Assembly: GCF_003609995.1 (NCBI RefSeq)
Contig: NZ_AP018786.1
Location: 1,746,001 to 1,810,000, forward strand
Source of the DNA: Sutterella megalosphaeroides
Lineage (GTDB): Bacteria > Pseudomonadota > Gammaproteobacteria > Burkholderiales > Burkholderiaceae_F
Length of the DNA: 64,000 nucleotides
Direction: 5' to 3'
Below, in pieces: positions 1 to 8,282 of the stretch. Both the position numbers and the translations under genes were made by a program. Position 1 is the first letter of the stretch. Every line of letters starts with the position of its first letter. Under the pieces are notes generated by a model. The model was not told the DNA's origin. It searched no databases and was given only the letters and a program-made list of their open reading frames with translations.

Positions 1-126
1 CGTCGTTCGTTCAGCCGTTCGTTCACCCGTTCGTCACGTCGTCCGCCCGATCGCCGATCCGTCCCGCCCGAGGGCTGGAAAGCCCGAGGGCCCTTTTCCA
101 CTTCACTCACCCACTTCGTCGTACCC
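1..126. other. Leader upstream of traE
   Basis: No gene could be assigned. The first 40 bases repeat CGTTCGTTCA-like units, and a small hairpin (GGGCT, loop GGAA, AGCCC) lies near 70-85. The last 30 bases before traE are almost pure pyrimidine and hold no Shine-Dalgarno sequence. The stretch may include the end of an upstream gene such as traL, but nothing proves it. Confidence 0.3.
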
Positions 127-759
127 ATGCCGCTTCTCTCCGACCGCGTATGCGAAGCCAACCGCACGAAACTCGTGCTCGAACTGACGGTCGCCGCGTT
201 GTCGGTGACGACCGTCCTGCTCGCAGGCGCCGTTCTCTTTCGCAATCCTCCCGTCCAAACCGTGGTACTCCCGCCCTCGGTCGTGAAAGACGCCGGGTGG
301 ACCTTCACCGAATCGGGCCCCTCGGCCTCCTATCTGGAGCGGTGGTCCGCGGACCTTCTTTCTCTGGCCGCAAACCTCACTCCCGAAACGGCGGACGCCT
401 CGATGCAGAGGCTCTTGGCGCACGTCAACCCCGAAGACGTCGTGCGGCTCCGAATCCTTCTCGAAAACCAAATCGAAGGCCTCAAAGCCGACCGCGCCTC
501 AAGCGTCTTCTATCCCAACGCCGTCGAGGTGAACGAAAAGGCCCTGACGGCGGACGTCTCCGGCATTCAGAAGCTCTTGATCGGCACCCGCGTCACGCAC
601 TCGGAGTCGGTCGTCTATCGGTTGCGCTACCGCTACGAAGCGGGGCGCCTTTTCCTCCGGGCGATCGAACGGGTCGACGGCGGGAACGGTGACGGCGCGG
701 CTTCTTCGTCGAACGCTTTGAACGCCGCCGACCGCACCTCCCGGGAGGCCGCACGATGA
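127..759 (+). CDS. traE: F-type conjugation protein TraE
   Basis: This 210-aa protein is TraE, the VirB8-like inner-membrane component of F-type type IV secretion systems. One N-terminal membrane segment (about residues 18-38) is followed by a periplasmic domain. Seen features include a PPS motif near residue 50, the pattern with SASYLERW, and a C-terminal YRLRYRYEAGRLFL strand typical of the family. F TraE is about 188 aa, so the length is close to normal. The ATG at 127 follows a pyrimidine-rich leader (GTACCC before ATG) without a Shine-Dalgarno sequence. Its stop overlaps the traK start (ATGA), which indicates translational coupling. The E-K-B gene order matches the F tra operon and supports the call. 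Confidence 0.9.
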   Translation: MPLLSDRVCEANRTKLVLELTVAALSVTTVLLAGAVLFRNPPVQTVVLPPSVVKDAGWTFTESGPSASYLERWSADLLSLAANLTPETADASMQRLLAHVNPEDVVRLRILLENQIEGLKADRASSVFYPNAVEVNEKALTADVSGIQKLLIGTRVTHSESVVYRLRYRYEAGRLFLRAIERVDGGNGDGAASSSNALNAADRTSREAAR

Positions 760-2195
760 CGGACCGCACCCGCCGCACCCTCTTTTCGGCGTTCGATCAC
801 GCCCTCCCGCGCGCGAAGCGCTCGGCCCTCTGTTCTTTCTTTCCCTTTGCCGCCTTCCTCACCGCGGGGACCGCGGCGGGAACGGGCGCGGCGCTCCTTT
901 TCGGCCTTCTCCATCCCGCCGAGTGCGAGGCGCGCACGACGGACGCTCCCGCGCAGCCCGAATACCATTCGATTCTTCCGTTCTTGGACGGCTACGCCTA
1001 TACGGGGGACCCCGACGGGGTGCCCGAAGAAGAGAGCGTCTCGACGAAACCGTCGACGGTCGAGCCCGCAAAGACGGAACCGCGAAAAGCGGATTCTCAC
1101 GCTGCAAACGCCGCCCTCCGCAACGAAGCGCCCGTCGCCCCCGAAGGGCGCGCCGTTCCCGATGCCCTTCACTCGGGGGAAGCCCCGGAAGCACCCGAAC
1201 ACCGGGAAGCCTCCCGCCCGATGGAAGACGGAGAAGACGGAGAAGATGCGAAAGAAGCACCCGCGAAGGCGCTTGCGGAAGAGCTCGCCGATACGCACGC
1301 AAAGCACGCAAACGAGCCCGATACCGCCCCGTCGCAAACGAGCAACGCGTCGAGCAACTCGGCGAGCGATGCGGCGATCGACGAGGCGCCCCAAGCGATC
1401 CGAACGACCGAAGCAACCGAAGCGAACGATGTGAACGAAGCGGCCGGAGCGCTCACCCCCGCCCGAACCGTCGAACCCGCCTTCCGCGCGGCTCCTCGGG
1501 CGCAAAACCCCTTCGTGCGGCAGCGGGAAACGGTGCCCTCGTTGGTCTTTCACATTTCTCCCTACCAGACGAGCCGCCTGGCGGTTGAGGGCGAGCGCAT
1601 CGCATCCGCCATCTGGGATCAGGCCGATTTAACGCTCGAAGCCGAAAGCCGCACGGGCGAAGTCTATTTGCTCCCGAAGCGCCTCGGGAGGATGCAGCTC
1701 TACGTCACGACCGAGTCGGGCGAAACCGCGGGGATCACGATCGTCGCGGACGAACGGGCCGAACCCGAGAACATCGTCTTGGAGCGCCGACGCTCGCGCA
1801 ATGCGACCGAACAGGCCGAACACCGTACGGCTCCGACCCGACAGCTCCCCGCCCTTCCCGCTTCGGATTTCGAAGGGGCGCTCAAAACCTTTGCCGCGAC
1901 GCTCGCGCGCGGGGAAGAACCCCCGGCCGTCGAAAAGCGTCCGTGCGTCGAGACGGAAGCGGTGCTCCACGCCCGAAAGGTCCTCGCAACGCTCGCCCCG
2001 AAGGCGGAAGTCTGCTACGCGGCGCGGGGCCTCTTTGCAACGCGCATTCGCATCAAGAACCGCTCGATCCGACCCGTTCTTGTTCGGGAATCCGCCCTTC
2101 TCGCACCCCAAGTGCTCGCCGTCACGGCCGAAAAACCCGTCCTTGCCGCGGGCGAGAGCACCGTTTTTCACATCATCGAGGCTACGCATGACTGA
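756..2195 (+). CDS. traK: F-type conjugation protein TraK (secretin-like) with long disordered insert
   Basis: TraK is the VirB9-like outer-membrane core subunit that assembles with TraV and TraB. A signal or anchor segment lies at about residues 28-50. It is followed by about 200 residues of Glu/Ala/Thr/Pro-rich low-complexity sequence. The recognisable TraK domain begins near residue 263 (FHISPYQTSRLAVEGERI) and contains the strand-rich GRMQLYVTTESG region, then continues to the C terminus. At 479 aa it is about twice the size of F TraK (242 aa); the insert accounts for the difference. The gene overlaps traE by 4 bases and traB by 8 bases. Confidence 0.85.
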   Translation: MTDRTRRTLFSAFDHALPRAKRSALCSFFPFAAFLTAGTAAGTGAALLFGLLHPAECEARTTDAPAQPEYHSILPFLDGYAYTGDPDGVPEEESVSTKPSTVEPAKTEPRKADSHAANAALRNEAPVAPEGRAVPDALHSGEAPEAPEHREASRPMEDGEDGEDAKEAPAKALAEELADTHAKHANEPDTAPSQTSNASSNSASDAAIDEAPQAIRTTEATEANDVNEAAGALTPARTVEPAFRAAPRAQNPFVRQRETVPSLVFHISPYQTSRLAVEGERIASAIWDQADLTLEAESRTGEVYLLPKRLGRMQLYVTTESGETAGITIVADERAEPENIVLERRRSRNATEQAEHRTAPTRQLPALPASDFEGALKTFAATLARGEEPPAVEKRPCVETEAVLHARKVLATLAPKAEVCYAARGLFATRIRIKNRSIRPVLVRESALLAPQVLAVTAEKPVLAAGESTVFHIIEATHD

Positions 2196-3699
2196 TTCGA
2201 CCGAGAATTCCGCCGGATCGAACCCCCTCCGCGATTCGGGCACGACCGCCGATACGGGATCCATCGCCCACCGCCTTCGCGGGCTCTTGGCGAGCGCCGC
2301 CCGCTTCGGAAAAGATATCGACTCGACGGATACGGGCACGAACCCGCCCCTTTCGAACGCGGCTTTGCGCACCCGTCAGAAGCGCCTCGGGGCCGTCACG
2401 GTGCTCGTTTTGACCCTCGTTTCGATCGGGGCCATTTCGAGCGTCGACTCGCCCGAGCCGCTCGCACGCCGCGAACCCGAAGAAACGACGAAGGTCGACC
2501 TCACCTTGGCGCCCGACCGCACGCAGCGCGAACGCTACTTCATCGCATTCGAAAAAGACTTTTCGAAGCTCGAAAACGAAGTGAGTCGCCTGAAGAAGGA
2601 AGCGCTCGAGCGCGAACGGCGCGACGCGGCGGAAACGAAGGCCTTGAGAAGCGAAAACGCGACGCTCAAAGAAGACCTCGATCGTTTGAACGAAGAACTC
2701 GTTGCCGCCAAAAACACGGCGGCCGTGACCGAGCGGACGCTTGCGGACCTCTCCGAGCGCGTTGAGAACGGTACCGCAGGAGACCCCCGACGTCGTCAGG
2801 CGAAGGGAGCGGTGGGGGCCTTCGGGGCCGAACCCCTTCCTCCCGACGCGCGCTTTGCGGGTTCGGGCGGGGTGAGAACGGGCCTTCCGCCCGCCGTCGG
2901 AGGCTCGGTGAAGGGAGAAAGCGACCCGACCGCCCGCTCGGGGCTCGCCGTGCTTCGCATGCCCGAACCCGTAAAGGACGAAAAGCACGCCGTTGCCGCC
3001 GCTCCCGCAGCCCCGGCTCCGTTTGTCGAGCGCGACTCGCCGATCGCTCTCAACCGCGCGGCGGGCAGAACCGTGGAAACGTACCTGCCGCCCGGCACCT
3101 TCACGACGGGAACGCTCTTGACGGGCGGGCTCGTCGCGACGGGAGGCGGCAGCGGCGGCCGCCCCATGCCCGTTCTTCTTCAGGTGGAAGACACCGCCTT
3201 TCTCCCCAACAACTGGAGGAGCGACGTCAAAGACTGCCGCGTGACGGGGTCCGCCTCGGGGGACCTTTCGACCGAACGCGTTCAGGTGCGCTTGGACCGT
3301 CTCTCGTGCGCGGGACCGAACGGCGAGGCGCTTGACGTGCGGGTCTACGGCTACGCCGTGGGGGCGGACGGGCGGGTAGGCCTCAAAGGGAAGCTCGTCA
3401 CGAAGAGCGGCCAGGCGATCGCAAACGCCCTGAAGCTCTCGCTCCTCTCGGGGTTCGGCAAAGCCGTGTCGCTTTCCGCCGAAGAAGTGCAGACGTCGAT
3501 TACGGGCACGCAAACCCACACGTACGAGAACGCCTGGAAGGCGGGACTCGGACAGGGGCTCTCGGGCGGCATGGACCGACTCGTCGCCTACTACCTGAAG
3601 TTGGCCGACCAGGTGATGCCGGTCCTCGAAATGAACCCCGGCCAGCGCGTCGACATCGTCTTCAGCCAGGGGGTGCACCTTGCGGCGGATCCGCGGTGA
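2188..3699 (+). CDS. traB: F-type conjugation protein TraB (VirB10-like)
   Basis: TraB spans the envelope, linking the inner membrane to the TraK/TraV core. The ATG at 2188 was chosen because it overlaps the end of traK, although the frame is open upstream. The 503-aa product has a short cytoplasmic N terminus and one membrane segment at about residues 68-88 (VTVLVLTLVSIGAI). A charged coiled coil follows (about 110-185), then a Gly/Pro-rich linker. The VirB10-like C-terminal domain begins near VETYLPPGTFTTGTLLTGG, a hallmark of the family, and ends with the region around QRVDIVFSQGVHL. It is the last gene before a 2.2 kb gap in the operon. Confidence 0.92.
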   Translation: MTDSTENSAGSNPLRDSGTTADTGSIAHRLRGLLASAARFGKDIDSTDTGTNPPLSNAALRTRQKRLGAVTVLVLTLVSIGAISSVDSPEPLARREPEETTKVDLTLAPDRTQRERYFIAFEKDFSKLENEVSRLKKEALERERRDAAETKALRSENATLKEDLDRLNEELVAAKNTAAVTERTLADLSERVENGTAGDPRRRQAKGAVGAFGAEPLPPDARFAGSGGVRTGLPPAVGGSVKGESDPTARSGLAVLRMPEPVKDEKHAVAAAPAAPAPFVERDSPIALNRAAGRTVETYLPPGTFTTGTLLTGGLVATGGGSGGRPMPVLLQVEDTAFLPNNWRSDVKDCRVTGSASGDLSTERVQVRLDRLSCAGPNGEALDVRVYGYAVGADGRVGLKGKLVTKSGQAIANALKLSLLSGFGKAVSLSAEEVQTSITGTQTHTYENAWKAGLGQGLSGGMDRLVAYYLKLADQVMPVLEMNPGQRVDIVFSQGVHLAADPR

Positions 3700-5918
3700 G
3701 GAGCTCGAAGTGGTTCCGGGAGGTTCCGAAGAGCCCCCGACGGGCCGATCCGGAGCTTGGGGCCCGAAAGCAAACACTAGGAATATCCCTAAGAGGGCCG
3801 GCAGACAGACCCGATTCCCGGCCGTAAATCTAGGTGGTTTCCCGCATTCACAAAATCAAAGCAGATGAAAAACCTTTACATTTTCTTACATTTAGACGGC
3901 AACACAGCCTCCTCCGGATGTGTTTACACCCTCCCGGCATCGCTTCCGCTGCGCGTTTCGGGGGCCTCGTTTCGGCTCGGCGGGGCGGAGGCCGGGCTCC
4001 CCGTCGGGTCCGACCGTGCGCGCAGGGGGTCGCTCACCGCGTCGGCCGAGGGGGCGATCGGGGGCTCGAACGGGGCTCGAACCGCCCTTTCGACGACCTC
4101 GCTCGAGTGCCTCCGAAAGGCCTTCGTCAATCCGATCCTCGCAGAAATCCCGACCCCGAATGTTTTCAAATCCGAGCTCATGAAAGCTCGATACGGACTT
4201 TCGCCCGTATCCAACGGGGCGCCTCGCGCACCCTACGGTATTTCCCCGACGTTTTATTTCGACACGGGTAGGAAAACGTCTACGAAAAGTTCATGTCCGT
4301 CGAAAAACCACCCTATTGAGGGTCGGTTCGGACCGATTCGACTCGTATATTCGGCCGTGTTTTCGGATACCCGGAAAGCCGCCGGCGAATCCCCCGCGAC
4401 GAGGTTTTCGAACACTGCCGTATACGTTGTTCGGCCTACCGAGACGCTCGTTTCGATGAGTCTCCCGACGCAATGCTTTCCCTTTTCAAGGGTCTCGCAA
4501 TTCGCTCTCGCCCCCCTCGGCGGCACGGCCGTCGCCCAGGAAGCAGGCGCCGCCTCTCGCGTTGCCGCGCCAAGCCGTGCGCAAGTTGCCGCGCAAGCAG
4601 AGTGCGTCGGTACCCTCGGCAAACTTTTTCGAAACTTTTCAAAGCATTTCATATTGTTGCGAAGCGAAAACCGATCGCGTTTCCCCGCAAGAGGAACTTG
4701 CTCGGGAGCTTCGACGCGGGACCAGGAGCGCAACCGCCGGCCCCTTCGAGCACGAGCCCTCGGGTACCGAACGCGCCCCGAAATCCATCCGCAAGCGAAT
4801 GAACCGCAATCCCCTTTCCCTTGCGAATGTGTTTCGACGATTCGAAATCCGCCTCTTTTCGGTTGCTGAGAAACCGGCGAAAGAAAATTCGAAAAACGGA
4901 ATCGCACATCGAATGAAAATCCAAAAATATACGTCGAAACGACTTTCTTCGTAATCAACCCTCGAATTTATAAACGTATCGTTGATGTACCTCGGAATAC
5001 TTCGAATCCGAATTCTTGACGAAATGCTTTTGAAATTATTTTGAAATTCCAAAATCGAACTTTTAATTCCGATCATGATGCCCTCGATTTTCCTTTATAT
5101 GAGCTACTTGAAATATCGTTGTTATATTACCCATTGGTATTATCAATACCTCCCGACACAGAGGTATTCCGTCGATCGAACGAGGCTCGCTCTTGCGCGT
5201 CTGCGAGGGCTCGCGCGAATAGCACATCCGAGAAAAATTTGCAAGAGCATTTACCTATCCGCTCGGTCGGTTTTTAGGATCCCGACGGCCGCTTTCGACT
5301 CTATGGTAGCTGAAAACCGCCTTTTGCAAGAATCTCCGTCCGGGCGTATATTTCGCTTCGCTGTCGGACAATCGGGACCCACCCCGAATCCTTCCACACT
5401 CGAAGGGAGCTTTTTGCCGTCGACACGCACCCCTTTCGGGAGACTCTCTCGGTACGCCGAAGAGCCCCTACGAAATCGATGCGCGCTCAGTTTGGAAGCG
5501 AACTTTGAAGGATCGAATTCGGCTCGGTCGCGATGGATCTGCGAGGATTGTCGGGAGCCGTCAAGAACGATCGGCAAGGCATCGATCGGATCGTTGCCAA
5601 GCCTGTCGAACGCCTTTCCGAGCGCCTCTCTGCGCGCCTCTCCGCGAGCCTCGTTTCGGGATTCTCTTCCCGCGTGACGCAACGCTTTGAGACTCGATTT
5701 CGTCGATTCTCGGCCCCCGGCAAAGCCTCGTCGGCATTCCGTTTCGGAACCCGATAGGTACCGCCGCGGTACCTCCGAAGCGCCCCGCAGGATGCCGTCC
5801 GACGAGCAAACCGTCGGGCTGAAAGAGCGCCCGGCATCCGTTCGAGCCCCTTCGGCGGATGCCTCGTCGAACCCCTCAACCCTTGTCAAAAAATTTCTTT
5901 TTTTCACTCCCGACGACC
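3700..5918. other. 2.2 kb intra-operon region without a convincing gene
   Basis: No protein-coding gene could be supported between traB and the next tra-cluster gene. Open frames exist (for example 3865-4869 plus and 5075-5677 plus), but their products are Arg/Ser/Pro-rich with no family signature and no conserved start. Base composition is uneven: most of the stretch is GC-rich, while about 3830-3900 and about 4840-5170 are strikingly AT-rich. An inverted repeat AACACA/TGTGTT lies near 3900-3925. A GGCCGG/CCGGCC pair near 3798-3825 could be a weak hairpin after traB. It may be a regulatory or replication/transfer control region, or the remains of genes. Function unknown. Confidence 0.6.
5016..5170. 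promoter_or_regulatory. AT-rich block with direct repeats and operator-like palindrome
   Basis: A TTGACG box sits at 5016-5021. Two direct copies of TTTTGAAATT lie at 5028 and 5039, an 11-base period. A perfect palindrome GGTATT-ATC-AATACC occupies 5136-5150, and a further GGTATT copy lies at 5163. Such clusters typically bind a dimeric repressor or mark a promoter, but no regulator gene is adjacent. The role is inferred. Confidence 0.4.
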
Positions 5919-6941
5919 ATGTTGGAAGCTAAAAAAATTTTCGGTGCGATCAAAGAAGCTTTCGAAACGACCGCAGAGCCCGCACCCACGACGTCGCTTC
6001 AAGCGTCCCCCGAGGTTGACAATCACAGCGACGCGACGTACGACACGCCCGCCGACCCCGCGACCTACGGGTCGAACGAAGCGCCCGTCAACGAAACGCC
6101 GCCGAAGACCATCCGTCGAAAGTACAAGCGCTCGGCCCGGTCCAAAAAGCGTGCGGTCCCGTCGAACCTTTCCACGAAGCGCGCTCTCGACCCCGAAGCG
6201 CTTTTCCGGGCGACGACCTCGCGCCTTGCGACGCTCACGCCCGAGGAGCTCGAAAGCATTCCGGAAAACCTCGCCCCCGGGCACGAACCGCGCCTCACCG
6301 AAGCGGGCACCCTCGTAAGGAACCTCCCGCGTCCGATGCGTCGGGGCATTCTCGCGCGGTTGGGTGCGTACTGCTCGGAACTCGTTCGTCCCCGGTTCGA
6401 TACGAAGTCCGCGGAGAGCGGCATGCCCGTTTCGCCCGGCTATTGCGTGAAAATCCTCACCGAGACGGACTGCTACGTGTTTCACGCCGCGATTGAAAAC
6501 GACCTCGTTCGTATCCGCGAAGTCCTTCGCATCGAACTTCCCGTGTGGCTTTTGAAAAAGTTCCTGCGCGGGCAGCGGCCGCTTTTTCGCCACCTGACGG
6601 CCTTTTTCGGCCGTACGCCCGAAGAGCGCCGGGCTTTGCTCGACATGGTCGAAGCTCAGAAGCTTCACGGCGACGAGCTCGTGGCGGTTCCGGTGCATCT
6701 GGAGCAGAAGGTGCGCGCTCCGCGCACGACCTCGCAGCTGCGCAATGAGGTTCACTACCACCGCACGCTCCTTGCCGCCGTCGACCTCGAACTCGAACTC
6801 TTTCTCGGTCGCAAGGCCAATCCGACGAGCGAACGCACGGCCATCGACCTTTTCGACAACCTCCCGACCGCGAAGCCCAAGTCCGACAAAGGCTACGTGA
6901 CCTCGTTCTCGAAGAAGACCGAAGAGGGTTCCGACAAATGA
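5919..6941 (+). CDS. Tra-cluster protein of unknown function (340 aa)
   Basis: I do not recognise this protein. The N-terminal third is a polar Pro/Thr/Ala-rich linker containing a basic patch around residues 64-80 (RRKYKRSARSKKR). The remainder (about 120-320) looks globular and mainly helical, with conserved-looking segments such as VFHAAIENDLVRIREVLRIE and WLLKKFLRG. No signal peptide or membrane segment is visible, so it is probably cytoplasmic. The frame is open further upstream, but the ATG at 5919 follows a T-rich leader (CTTTTTTTCACTCCC) closely resembling the one before the accessory gene at 39782. Its stop overlaps the traV start by 4 bases (ATGA), so it is co-translated with the secretion system. 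Confidence 0.75.
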   Translation: MLEAKKIFGAIKEAFETTAEPAPTTSLQASPEVDNHSDATYDTPADPATYGSNEAPVNETPPKTIRRKYKRSARSKKRAVPSNLSTKRALDPEALFRATTSRLATLTPEELESIPENLAPGHEPRLTEAGTLVRNLPRPMRRGILARLGAYCSELVRPRFDTKSAESGMPVSPGYCVKILTETDCYVFHAAIENDLVRIREVLRIELPVWLLKKFLRGQRPLFRHLTAFFGRTPEERRALLDMVEAQKLHGDELVAVPVHLEQKVRAPRTTSQLRNEVHYHRTLLAAVDLELELFLGRKANPTSERTAIDLFDNLPTAKPKSDKGYVTSFSKKTEEGSDK

Positions 6942-8035
6942 CCGCCGACCTCAAAACCCGCGTGCGCCCCGTCGTCGGCTCCCTCGCGCTCGGTTCGATC
7001 CTCGTCCTTTCGGGCTGCGTCACCGACCTCACGGGGATCGGTGCGGGATCGGACTTTGCCTGCCCGATGGACGACGGGACGCTTTGCGCCTCCATGGCGG
7101 ATATCTCGCAGATGAGCCGCCGCGGGGAACTCCCCTGGGAGGAGCGTCGCGAGGCCGCTCGTGCGCGTGCCGAAACCGAAGGGCTCGAAGCCGCGAACGC
7201 TCCGGGCGGTTCTGCCGACTCTTCGTCTGCCGCCTCCGCCGACACGCAAACCGCGCGCGTCAAAGGCGTCGCCAACGCCGTGAGTTCGACCGAAACCTCG
7301 GACAACTCGTCCGGCCAATCGACCTCGTCCGCCAAGGGCGCTCCCGCGAAGGGGACCTCGGCTGCCGAAGCGCATGAATCCGACGGCGTCGAAACCGAAC
7401 TTCGTCCCGGCTTCCGCCCGAACCGGCCGCTCGGGGCCCGCCTCACGGAATCCTGGGGACGCTCCCCCTTGACCGCCTGGGCGACGCCCGAGCGCACGCC
7501 CGAGCGCCTTGTTCGGATTTTCGTCGCCCCGTGGACCGATCGGGACGGGGACCTGCACGACGCGCACTACGTGTACGCGGCCGTGACGCCTCCCGAGTGG
7601 AACACCGCAAGGAGGCGCCATCCCGACGGACGGGCCGTGGTAAAGCTTCCGTTCGAACTCAATCGCCCCGTCCGTTCCCACCGCTCCGACCGCTCCCGCG
7701 AGGTCGAAAACCTCGATGCGGCTTACGGAAATTACGGTACGGTCGGATCGTACGGCGAGTTCGATGCCCACCGCGCGGACGACGTGAAGGACCCCTTCGG
7801 CCATTCGGCGGATTCGGACACCGAATCGGACCCTTCGGGGGCCGAACGACTCCGCACCGATCGGGCCCGACAGATGGCCGCCGCCCGAAAACTTGCGGCA
7901 CCCGCCGCGGCCTTCGGCGTTGGGGACCGGTCGGAGACATCGGACGCACCCGCAACGGCCGAAGTGCCTGAAGCGCAGGAAGCACCTGAAGCACCTGAAG
8001 CACCGGAAGCACCTCACAAGGCCGACGGCTCGTAA
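6938..8035 (+). CDS. traV: F-type conjugation lipoprotein TraV
   Basis: TraV is the outer-membrane lipoprotein (VirB7-like) of the TraK-TraV-TraB core complex. A lipobox LVLSGC places the lipidated cysteine at residue 27. The family motif follows directly: a Gly-rich stretch, then FACPMDDGTLCASMADI, which matches the F TraV cysteine motif with its two Cys. Homology fades after about residue 75. The rest of the 365 residues is a long Ser/Ala/Glu-rich extension with a short motif FVAPWTDRDGDLHDAHYVY around 190-210, seen in many TraV C termini. The very end is a repeated Glu-Ala-Pro tail encoded by a 9-base repeat. F TraV is only 171 aa. Confidence 0.9.
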   Translation: MTADLKTRVRPVVGSLALGSILVLSGCVTDLTGIGAGSDFACPMDDGTLCASMADISQMSRRGELPWEERREAARARAETEGLEAANAPGGSADSSSAASADTQTARVKGVANAVSSTETSDNSSGQSTSSAKGAPAKGTSAAEAHESDGVETELRPGFRPNRPLGARLTESWGRSPLTAWATPERTPERLVRIFVAPWTDRDGDLHDAHYVYAAVTPPEWNTARRRHPDGRAVVKLPFELNRPVRSHRSDRSREVENLDAAYGNYGTVGSYGEFDAHRADDVKDPFGHSADSDTESDPSGAERLRTDRARQMAAARKLAAPAAAFGVGDRSETSDAPATAEVPEAQEAPEAPEAPEAPHKADGS

Positions 8036-8036
8036 C

Positions 8037-8086
8037 GCATAAGGCCGCATGAGACCGCATAAGGTCGCATGAGGCCGAATAAGGCG
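8037..8086. repeat. Five tandem 10-bp repeats (iteron-like) after traV
   Basis: Immediately after the traV stop, five near-identical 10-base units follow one another: GCATAAGGCC, GCATGAGACC, GCATAAGGTC, GCATGAGGCC and GAATAAGGCG. The 10-base period puts each unit on the same face of the helix, as in protein-binding iterons. The array lies outside coding sequence, about 200 bases before the traC start chosen here. Confidence 0.8.
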
Positions 8087-8282
8087 ACGCCGTCGTCTTC
8101 AACCCTTTTCTTCCTCCGCCCGGGGGGTGCGCTCCCCGCCGTTTTTTGTCCTTGCCTGCCTCGCGGCGGGACCTCCGGGCGGACGGAAGAAGCCTTTCGA
8201 ATTTCACAAGAACCCTCAACCCTCACAACCCGCGAGCATCACGCAACCCCCCGGAGCTCACGCCCTCGGGGTCGGAAACGCC

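Noticed and set aside
3798-3825. Terminator after traB
   Set aside because: The GGCCGG/CCGGCC pairing has a long loop and no T-run.
3865-4869. A 334-codon plus-strand frame in the gap after traB
   Set aside because: No family signature, no ribosome binding site, Arg/Ser/Pro-rich, and it spans a strong change of base composition.
5075-5677. A 200-codon plus-strand frame in the same gap
   Set aside because: Begins in an AT-rich, repeat-bearing block that looks regulatory; the product has no recognisable fold or motif.
8037-8086. CRISPR array
   Set aside because: Units are 10 bases, contiguous and without spacers.
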